Part shown: one piece after another, positions 1 to 8,700 of the stretch
Numbering within the stretch: position 1 is the stretch's first letter
Layout of the letters: each line of letters begins with the position of its first letter
NCBI GenBank assembly: GCA_910576335.1
Contig: CAJTIU010000016.1
Location: 43,517 to 107,516 of the forward strand
Source of the DNA: Lachnospiraceae bacterium
Lineage (GTDB): Bacteria; Bacillota; Clostridia; Lachnospirales; Lachnospiraceae
Direction of reading: 5' to 3'
Length of the DNA stretch: 64,000 nt
Position numbers and translations under genes: made by a program
Notes under the pieces: generated by a model
The model's input: the letters and a program-made list of their open reading frames with translations, nothing else
What the model was told of the DNA's origin: nothing
The model's database searches: none

Positions 1-34
1 GGTTAAGATAGCGGAAGCTACGATGGAGGAAGTT

Positions 35-733
35 ATGGCAGTTAGGAAGAGAAGGAATTTTACAGTTATATCTATGATCTGTATAATAAGCATTTTCATA
101 AGTGCCGGCACGATCCTGACAGGATGCCGGAATGGAGAAGAAAATAAAACAGAGAAAGTAATTTTTAAAATCAAAGATTATGAGGTAGGACAAGAACAGT
201 TTGAATATTATCTGGCCGAAAACCGCAGCAACATAATCAGTCAGTTCCAGGAGGAGCAGGAAAACATAGATGATGCCTTTTGGAAGAAGGTAACAGAAGA
301 CGGCAGGACAGTCTCAGAAAAATTAGAGGAAGCAGCAAAGGACCAGTGCACATATGAATACACCCTGCTGCTTCTGGCAAAAGAAAAAGGCCTGGCAGAC
401 AGCGCCTCCTTTCAGGACATCAAGAAAGACATGGAAAAAGAAAACCAGAGGCGCTCCGATGCCGTGGAACGGGGGGAAGTAATATATGGGAATAAAGAGT
501 ACAGCATGAGTACATATATGAGCTATTATCTAAGCAATCTGACGCGGGAGCTGATCCGCGTGATGGAGGAAAATGAACTAAAATACACAGATGAACAGCT
601 GGAGCAGTATTGCATAGAACAGGGGCTGGCTGCACAGGAAGGGAAGACACTGGGGGAAACCTATGGGTTGGCATATAAGACATATTTGCTTGAACAATAT
701 ATACGGCAGAAGATGGGGACGGGGTATTTTTAA
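35..733 (+). CDS. Small lipoprotein, SurA/PrsA N-domain-like
   Basis: A 232-residue secreted lipoprotein. It has a basic N-terminus, a hydrophobic stretch and a lipobox (LTGC, Cys31), then a charged, largely helical domain reminiscent of the N-terminal chaperone region of SurA/PrsA foldases. No parvulin (PPIase) domain follows, so an enzymatic role is not supported. The ATG at 35 is preferred over the in-frame ATG at 23 because GGAGGAAG (25-32) sits directly before it. The last codons and the stop (GTGYF-stop) lie inside a copy of the dispersed GC-rich palindrome, so that repeat has set the C-terminus. The next genes encode large secreted proteins, so a role in their folding or surface display is conceivable, but this is inference. 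The family assignment is weak. Confidence 0.6.
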   Translation: MAVRKRRNFTVISMICIISIFISAGTILTGCRNGEENKTEKVIFKIKDYEVGQEQFEYYLAENRSNIISQFQEEQENIDDAFWKKVTEDGRTVSEKLEEAAKDQCTYEYTLLLLAKEKGLADSASFQDIKKDMEKENQRRSDAVERGEVIYGNKEYSMSTYMSYYLSNLTRELIRVMEENELKYTDEQLEQYCIEQGLAAQEGKTLGETYGLAYKTYLLEQYIRQKMGTGYF

Positions 734-791
734 AATTGCCCCGTCCCAAATTGAAGTGGGGACGGGGTAATTTTAAAAATACCCCGTCCCC
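715..791. repeat. Two tandem copies of the GGGGACGGGG palindrome
   Basis: Two adjacent inverted repeats (715-747 and 758-791) with arms of the form GGGGACGGGGTAWTTTT. Near-identical copies occur at 11501, 20606, 44285, 58788 and 59782, each at the 3' end of a gene. The first copy contains the stop codon of the upstream lipoprotein gene. A hairpin of this kind could stop or stabilise transcripts, but no U-tract follows the stem, so it is not a classic intrinsic terminator. Confidence 0.85.
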
Positions 792-802
792 AACAGGTAA
801 GA

Positions 803-851
803 AAACAGGCATTTTGAGCTTTGAAGGGTTGCTCGAAATGCCTGTTTTTTT
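803..851 (+). terminator. Rho-independent terminator
   Basis: AAACAGGCATTT pairs with AAATGCCTGTTT, with TGAGC/GCTCG continuing the stem and a run of seven T at 845-851. It closes the transcript of the preceding lipoprotein gene and insulates the cassette promoter that starts about 45 bp later. Confidence 0.8.
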
Positions 852-877
852 GCTAGGTTTGTGCAAATTGCATAAAA

Positions 878-925
878 TTAAACGATTAAGTTCTACTTGC
901 AATTGTGCGGAGTAAGTGTTATAAA
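878..925 (+). promoter_or_regulatory. Promoter of cassette 1 with upstream LacI-type operator
   Basis: TTAAACGATTAA at 878-889 is a near-palindrome with a central CG, the form bound by LacI/GalR-family regulators. Just downstream are -35 TTGCAA (897-902), a 17-bp spacer and -10 TATAAA (920-925). The whole arrangement recurs before the second cassette at 11621-11668, which supports function. The regulator is not encoded in the window. Confidence 0.7.
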
Positions 926-1100
926 GTATTTATAATTAAAATTGTGAGAGATATAAAATTGTTTACCAAAAAGGTCTGTGTCCGTGATGCTATAGACCCA
1001 GAATGGATGATTCACAAGTGTCAGACCCCTTCCCCGGAAGTAAAAGTCAAACATGACGTGCGGAAAGAGCCTCCGGGGGAGAAATGGCGTGCCTTGCAGA

Positions 1101-1112
1101 TAAAACGATTAA
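1101..1112 (+). promoter_or_regulatory. Second LacI-type operator in the cassette 1 leader
   Basis: TAAAACGATTAA lies about 220 bp downstream of the first operator, within the 5' leader. It matches TTAAACGATTAA at 11 of 12 positions. A small palindrome follows (AGGGAATTTCCCT, about 1128-1140), and the solute-binding protein start is at 1177 behind AAGGAGG. The same order is seen in cassette 2. Two well separated operators suggest repression by looping or a transcriptional roadblock (inference). Confidence 0.6.
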
Positions 1113-1176
1113 GAAAACGTATCTTACAGGGAATTTCCCTGAAAGAATAAATTAAACCCAAAAAGGAGGACACAAC

Positions 1177-2550
1177 ATGAAAAAGAAACTGGTAGCAGCA
1201 TTTCTGTGTATTGCCATGACAGCATCCATGCTGCTTGGCTGCAGTGCCGGAAGTGAGGGAGGGGGATCGGACGATTCGAAAGATTCAGGATCCGGCTCAG
1301 CCGGAAAGAATGAGATGGAAGTGGAAGGTGAGGCCACAGAGCTTGAAGTGTGGACATTCATTGAACTTCATCAGCAGTTCTATACAGATATGGCGGAGAG
1401 ATGGAATGAGGAACATCCAGACAAGAAGGTAAAACTGGTACTTAGCAACATGCAGTATGATGATATGCACAACAAGCTGTCACTGGCCCTGGAATCAGGG
1501 GAAGGTGCACCGGATGTTGTAGATATTGAACTTGGAAAGTTCCCGGCATTCATGACAGGGCAGATCGGTCTTAAGGATCTGACGCCTCAGATTGAGCCGT
1601 ATCTTAGCAATATTATTGAGTCCCGCCTTAGGATTTACGGAAAAGACGGTGCTTATTATGGATTCCCGACACATGTAGGAGCCATGGTTGCATTCTACAA
1701 CACAGAGGCGCTTAAGGAAGCAGAGGTAGATTACACAACGATTAAGACATGGGATGACTTCAAGGAAGCAGGAGTGAAATACCATGAGAAGACCGGAAAG
1801 ACTTTTGCATGCGTGGAGACAACGGCACAGTGGATGATCAACCTGATGTTAAGACAGAAGGGCGGGGATTATCTTGATGCTGACGGCAACATTGATATTA
1901 CCAATGACAAGATGGTAGAGGTACTTGAGTACATCAAGGGAATGCAGGATACAGGCGCATTCGCGACCGTACCGGGAGGACAGCCGGATAATGAGGAAGC
2001 ATATCCGTCCTACAACAACGGGGATTACGCAGTACAGATTATGCCGTTCTGGCAGACATCCAGATTCACAAGCTACATGACAGACCTTTCCGGAAAAGTA
2101 GCAATCGCTCCGACGCCGGTATGGAATGAAGGCGACGAAGTGAAGTCCATCGGCGGCGGCGGTACTGGTACTGCAGTAGTAGCAGGCAGCGAGAACGCAG
2201 ACCTTGCAGCAGAAGTATTTGCATACATCAAGCTGTCTGAGGGGGCAAATGAGGAAGTATGGAATGTATTAGGCTTTGACCCGGTAAATACAGCAGTATG
2301 GACCGATACAGAACTGACACAGAACCCGGAGAACCAGTTTGTAAAATTCTTCAATACCTATCCGTTTGATACATTGCTTGAGATCCAGAATGGCATTATG
2401 GCGCTTGATTCCCTGACCAGTGAGAAATTCCCGTCTATCAATAATGAGTTCTGTAATGTGACGCTGAATAACATCTACGAAAACGGCATGGATGTAAAGG
2501 AAGCACTGGAAGAGTCACAGCAAACATTGAAGAACGAATTCGGCGAGTAA
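1177..2550 (+). CDS. ABC transporter extracellular solute-binding lipoprotein (family 1), copy 1
   Basis: A 457-residue sugar-type solute-binding protein. It has a signal peptide with lipobox LLGC (lipidated Cys22), a Ser/Gly/Asp-rich linker, and a two-lobe periplasmic-binding fold (a WTFIELHQQF-type start, then GQPDNEEAYPSYNNGDYA and QIMPFWQTSRF in the second half). It would capture an oligosaccharide outside the membrane. AAGGAGG lies 7-8 bases before the ATG. No permease or ATPase gene is present; instead it is followed by a giant secreted protein that may generate its ligand. It differs from the second copy (11922-13295) at only 7 residues by eye (for example Ile12Val and Glu/Gln in the TPQ(I)(E/Q)PYL segment). 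Confidence 0.9.
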   Translation: MKKKLVAAFLCIAMTASMLLGCSAGSEGGGSDDSKDSGSGSAGKNEMEVEGEATELEVWTFIELHQQFYTDMAERWNEEHPDKKVKLVLSNMQYDDMHNKLSLALESGEGAPDVVDIELGKFPAFMTGQIGLKDLTPQIEPYLSNIIESRLRIYGKDGAYYGFPTHVGAMVAFYNTEALKEAEVDYTTIKTWDDFKEAGVKYHEKTGKTFACVETTAQWMINLMLRQKGGDYLDADGNIDITNDKMVEVLEYIKGMQDTGAFATVPGGQPDNEEAYPSYNNGDYAVQIMPFWQTSRFTSYMTDLSGKVAIAPTPVWNEGDEVKSIGGGGTGTAVVAGSENADLAAEVFAYIKLSEGANEEVWNVLGFDPVNTAVWTDTELTQNPENQFVKFFNTYPFDTLLEIQNGIMALDSLTSEKFPSINNEFCNVTLNNIYENGMDVKEALEESQQTLKNEFGE

Positions 2551-2594
2551 TCGGGATGAGGCATATGAAGGAAGAGGAAGGAGGATGCCGGAAA

Positions 2595-2623
2595 GTAACA
2601 GTTCAGCTTGTCTGAACTGTTAC
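2595..2623. other. Perfect intercistronic hairpin
   Basis: GTAACAGTTCAG (2595-2606) pairs perfectly with CTGAACTGTTAC (2612-2623) around a 5-nt loop, between the solute-binding protein gene and the giant gene. It is followed by A's rather than T's, so on this strand it resembles an mRNA-stabilising or partial-attenuation element more than a terminator. It is not conserved in sequence at the equivalent place in cassette 2. Confidence 0.6.
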
Positions 2624-2703
2624 AAAAAAAGAACGGAAAAGACAGAACATAGAGGAATAGAGCAGAGTGATAAATGACAAGAATGAAAGAAAGGAAATAT
2701 GCT

Positions 2704-5700
2704 ATGCAGAAAATGAGACATTCGTTAAAGCGGGGAATTGCATTTGGTTTGTCTGCGGTTATGACGTTTTCGCTGATGGGCGTGATTCCCGGAGGTTCAG
2801 AGACGGCAGAAGCGGCGGAACGGTCACAGTCAGCTATAGCGAACAACAGCCTTAGCGTTGAAATCGGGGATCTGGGACAGATTTCTGTGATGAATATCCT
2901 TAATAACCGGAAAAACAGCCAGGGTAATGATGTGAATTTTGTATTACCTAATAATACATCCAGCCAGAATAATGCGGCTCATCAGTGGATGGGTGAGATG
3001 ATCTTCTCTTACAGAACAAGTGAGGATGGAACATTTCCCGAAGGCAGAGAGGGCTTTGTTGAGGTAGATACGAATAAGACTCTGGCAGCAGGAGGATCTA
3101 CGACATATTCAAATGCGACAGAAAATCTGGAGAAGAATCCTTATATTAAAAAGAACGTGATAAACGATAAAAAAGTAGAAATTGACTTTATCGGACAGGA
3201 AGCTGGTTCAGAGACGGCACGTACCATGAAAGGGTTTGACGTTAAGTCAGAGTACGATATGGATACGGAAGACGGTTCCCTTTTATGGACAATCACTCTC
3301 AAAAATAAGAGTGAGGATTTTATTGAATTCGGTGATGTGGGACTTCCCATGCCATGGAATAACAAGTATACAAGTCAGTCAAGCGTTTATAATGAGCGTG
3401 TGACAGCACATACCTTCGCAGGTGCGGACAGTGGTTATGCTTACGCAATCCGCTGCAGTGGAGAAGGAAACTATATTCTGTTCACTCCTGTTCCGGAAAG
3501 CGGCGCAAGGATTGAGTATGTGGATAACTGGGTTGGCAATAACAATGGCGTCAGAGGTGAACGTGCCGCAAGTACATTTGCCAATTGGACAGGTGACAGC
3601 GGCGGATGGCAGCCGGGCTTGAGCGTGTACTATATTCATTCCAAGGATATTCAGAAAACAGGACGCGGCTATTATACGGACGCTTCAAGTCTGGTACTAA
3701 AGCCTGGTGAAAGTGAGAGCTATCAGTTTAAATTCTCAGCAGTCCGTGCAGGTGATAATACGCCTCAGGAGAGTGCAGACAGCGCGAATAATGCTTCTGA
3801 TTCAGTAGAAGAACGTGAGACAAATATGCGCTCACTCCTGTATGATGCAGGTATGATTGATGCAATCGCGGTGCCGGGATTCCAGACAGCGCTTAATATG
3901 CAGACAAAACTGGATCTTCATTATGATGATGAAAAGATTAAAGTTGACAGTGTAGATATCCAGTGTGTGCATGAGAACGACCCGTTTGATGAAAAGCATA
4001 TTCCGCAGCAGACAAGCGGACTGGTAAGCAACTCCCGTGCAGGAGAGTGTGCCGCAAATGATTCGGCAACATTCGTGGAAAAGAAAACGGTTGACGGAGA
4101 AAATCATCATATCTATGATGTGAAATTCGGCTGTATCGGAAATAACAGCGTACGTGTGAATTATAAGCTGAAGGTAGGAGACGAGTGGGTAGATAAGTTT
4201 ACACAGTATGAATTCAATGCATTGGCAAAACTGGATGAGGTAGTGGAGTCCCATGCTGACTTCATGGTAAATAAAACTCAGGACAATAACCCGGATAGTC
4301 CTACCTATGGAAATTATCAGGACTGGTATATATCACAAGAGACTGTTGATCCAAACGCACAAAATCATTGGGGAGATGACTGGAGCCACGATAATATTAA
4401 CTTTATGACAATGAAGAATTATCTGAATCCAGTTGCATCAGAGGTTGAGTCCATTGAGAAATATCTCATTGACTATATGTGGAATAACTATATGAAATAT
4501 ACCCAGAGCACCTATACAGTAGCGAACTACCTGGGCGCTTCCGGAATTTACGGCACATCGGCATCACCGTATACCCGTACATTCTCCGAAGTGATGGAGG
4601 CAACAGGCTTCTTCAATATGTACCGGATTCAGAAGGCGTATCCGGATCTGATTGAATACCGCGAGACGCCGGAATGGTATTTGGAAAAAGCATACGGCAT
4701 CTACAGCAATCGTGTGGGAACAGGTGCAATTGGTTTTTATGGCGAGCAGCAGATACCGGATATGATTGATGCACTCCGCGAAGAAGGGATGACGAAGGAG
4801 GCGGATAATCTCCAGGATCGTTTTGCCAGGAGAAAAGGAACCAATATGGCAACGGCAGCCTACCCTTACGGCTCAGAGTTCACCTATGATAATACAGGTG
4901 AAGAGGGCGCGTATGCAGCAGCAAAGGCTCTCAGGGAGTATTATCCGGACGATGCGAATGTGGGCAGGGCGCTTACAAACATGAATAAGGCTGAGTGGAA
5001 GACCCGTGCAATGCGTGGAATCCAGCCGACATGGTATCATTATGCAAACCCGGTATTCCTCGGAGGAGAGCACTGGTGGAATTTCCAGTACACAGCCTCC
5101 CTGGCAGGATCCATCATGGATGACTGGCTGCGCTACCAGGATAATGGATGGGATGCAGATTCCAGTGCATGGGCGCAGCGTGTGAATTATGCAGCGAAGC
5201 TGTCAAACTTCAATGCAGTCAATATGGGCCAGATCTCTGACAAGAGTATTGGAAGTGTCAGCTGGAGATACACCCAGTACAAGGGCGGACATGGTGCAAT
5301 GAATGTAAATGACGGCGGTACCCGTATCATGAACAATGGTTGGAATGACTTTTCGGGAGAGAGTGAAGAAGGTCTTTATGGATCTCTGCTAAGAATCAGT
5401 TCCGATGTTGTTACGGATCCGATTTTCGGACTGACGGGATATGGAAGCACGGTTTCCAAATCAGGGACAAGCTATACGGTTACTCCGGCAGATGGCGTTG
5501 GCAAGAGAATTAATATTATTGATGATAAGTTATATGCAGAACTTGAGCAGGATTCCTGTACACAGGCTGTCATTAACAGTGAAGGTCCTTCCTTTGACCT
5601 GGCGCTTAAGTGTCTGTCAAAAGAAGAGCATTTATCTAGAATTAAGCTGAGCGGCGCAGGTCTTACAGACGGCTACTACAGCATTAAGCTGGATGGAAAA

Positions 5701-8700
5701 GATGCAGGGCAGTGCTTTGTAAAGAATCATGAAGGTATTGCAAATGTTATGATTCCAGAGGGTAAAGAAACAGCGTCAGTATCCATCGCTTTCAAAGGTG
5801 AGGGAGAGAATGAAGCCCCGGTTGTAAAGGCAAAAGTTGCAGCCACAGATAAACTTCAGGCACTGACACCGTTCAGACTGGAAAGCATTGCATATGATGA
5901 CGGAGCGCCGAATGGAACATTATCTTATAAGTGGGAAACATTAAGCGCACCAGAGGGCGGAGAGATTACATTTGATTCAGACAAGAAGCCTTATACAGAG
6001 GCGAACTGTTCACGGGTCGGAAGATATAAAGTAAGACTTTCTGTCAGTGATGGTGAGCTGACGGGTATCTCTACTCTGGATCTGACTATTAAGGCGGCGG
6101 ATGGTAAGACGGCTCCGGTAATCAGTGAGGCATCAGCAGTACAGGATGGCGTCAATACAAGTGTTGCGCAGCTGACAGGAAAGGCAGAAGCAGACCAGAC
6201 ATACCACAATGAACTGAAGTACGAGTGGAAGATTATTGGACAGCCGGAGGGCGGAAATGCAATCATTGCAAATGCTGATAAAGCAGATGCACGCATGAAA
6301 GCATATAAGCCGGGTGAATACTTACTTAGCTTTACAGTTACAGATGAAAAGGCTACACCGTATGACGAAACAATGAGCAGCCAGAAATATGTATCAGTTA
6401 ACATGAGCGGCAGAGTGGATGGCGTAGAACGTGTAGGAACTGTACTTACGGCAGTTGGAACCGCACCAGAGCTTCCGGAAGAGATGGAAGTAATCTGCCA
6501 GGACAGCACATTAAAGAAAAGCGCAATCGAGTGGGCGGAAATTGATGCTGAAAGTTATGCAGAAGCAGGACAGTTTGAAGCCGGCGGAGAGGTAGAAGGA
6601 GCAGACAAGGTGGCGGCAACGGTAGTTGTTATGTCCGGAAAAGCGCAGAATCTGGCTATGCAGGCAACACCTACTGCAATCATTAATACGCCGCAGGATC
6701 TAGGCGGAGTAGCCGGTCTGAATGATGGTTTCGAACCAACCCGTTCTTCAGACACCAGCCACGGCGTATGGCATAACTGGCTGGGTGATCAGGGTGGAAA
6801 GGCATGGGTTCGGTATACCTGGGAAGAACCAGTTACCATTTACCAGACAGATGCATATTACTTTAGAGACGGCGGCGGTAATTTCCAACCAAAGGACATC
6901 AAATATGAGTACCTGGATTCAGACGGGAAAACGTGGCGTGACATGCCGAATGTAAAAGGATGCGGCAATGCCCTGAACCAGTATAATACGACAACATTTG
7001 AACCGGTTTCCACAACATCACTTAGGATGACGATGACACCTGTGACTCTTGGATGCGGTGTGATCGAATGGAAAGTATTTGGCTTTGGAGGAGATGATGA
7101 GAACGAGACTGTAGACAGAACGAAGCTCAACAGCATTATCAGCCAGGCAAAAGCGCTGAATACGAGCCTGTTTGCAGAGGGTGCGAAAGAGATTCTGGAC
7201 GCCGGAATCAGCGAAGCGCAAAGCGTAGCAGATAACGCGGCGGCAACGCAGGCAGAGATTGATCTGGCAGTCATAAAGCTTGGACGGATTATGACAACTC
7301 TTCCAGTAGCTGACAATAACTTTGCATATAGTGCAAATGCATCTACAAGTTTTGTTTCGAGCTGGGAAAGTCTTGCGTCAGTAAATGACGGGCGGCTCCC
7401 AGGAAATTCAACGAATCCAGGAGCTCCAAGGTATGGATCATGGGGGAATAGAAGCTCATATGAAACAATTACCTACACATGGAACAGTAAAGTCAGCCTG
7501 AACAGCGCTGATATCTACTATTGGCATGATGGCGATAATGAAAATGTAGGAGGTATCAGATTCCCGAAAGATTATTACTATGAATATCTTGCAGATGACG
7601 GAACATGGAAACAGGTAGAGAATCCATCCGGTTATGTAAAGGAGCTACATAAGTATAACAATACTACATTTACTCCTGTAGAGACTACATCCATCCGTGT
7701 GCATATGAATAAGCAGCAAAGCGATAGTAATGGCGTGGGAGTACTGGAGTGGAAGGTTTACGGAGGCGCTGTTGCGGGCGACAATACTGCTCTGAATACT
7801 TTGGTTCAGGAAACGGAAAACTTCGTAAAAGACGGCAGCAAAGATTACTCCATTTCCAGTTGGAATGTATTGTTAGATACATTAAAAGCGGCGAAAAAGG
7901 TTCTTGGTGATAATACAGCAGGACCAGAAGAGATCAAGGCAGTACTGGATGATCTGAAAGCTGCAAAAGATGGGTTAGTGGCAGGAAAAGGGATACGGAA
8001 TCTTGCCTCAAAGGCTCAGTCAGAAGCCAGTGGAAACACATCAGATCTTGCTGCACTGAATGATGGAAAAGAGCCGGCAGACTCAACAGATAATGCAAAT
8101 GGAGTATGGCACAACAAAGAAAGCCAGGATGCAGGCGGAACTGTTCGTGCAGCCGGGGACGGATGGGTATCCTATAGCTGGGACGATACACGGATTCTGA
8201 GCAGCACAGAAGCATATTATTATTCAAATGAGACGGAAGGCATTAAGATGCCGCAATCTGTTAAATTCGAATATAAGACTTCCGAAGGCGGATGGGCAGA
8301 GGTTCCGAATGCAGAAGGTAAAGGCTGTGAGAGTGACAAGTATAACACAACCACTCTTGGAAATATCCAGACTACAGGCCTGCGTATGACAATGGAGCCG
8401 CAGACAGCAGCAGAGGGCAGCCCTGCAAACTATGTCGGAGTGATTGAGTGGAAAGTGAATGGAATCTCTGTAGCAGAGCTTGATAAGACCAAATTAACAG
8501 CGGCAATTGCAGAGGCGGAGAAGATCACGAATCTGGAGCAGTATACAGCGGACAGCCGTGCAAGATTCGAAGAAGCATTCAATGCTGCAAAGGAAATGGC
8601 AAAGGACGGAGGAGCTGTATCACAGAGTGAAATTGACAGACAGGTTAGAGTTCTGAAAGCGGCAATCAGCGCCCTGATGCCGGCGGCAGGCGACCAAAAA

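Noticed and set aside
905..1150. Open frame in the cassette 1 leader
   Set aside because: No ribosome site, overlaps the promoter and operator, and has no counterpart in the matching leader of cassette 2.
7018..7316. Long minus-strand frames inside the giant genes
   Set aside because: They are antisense shadows caused by codon bias in the plus-strand genes.
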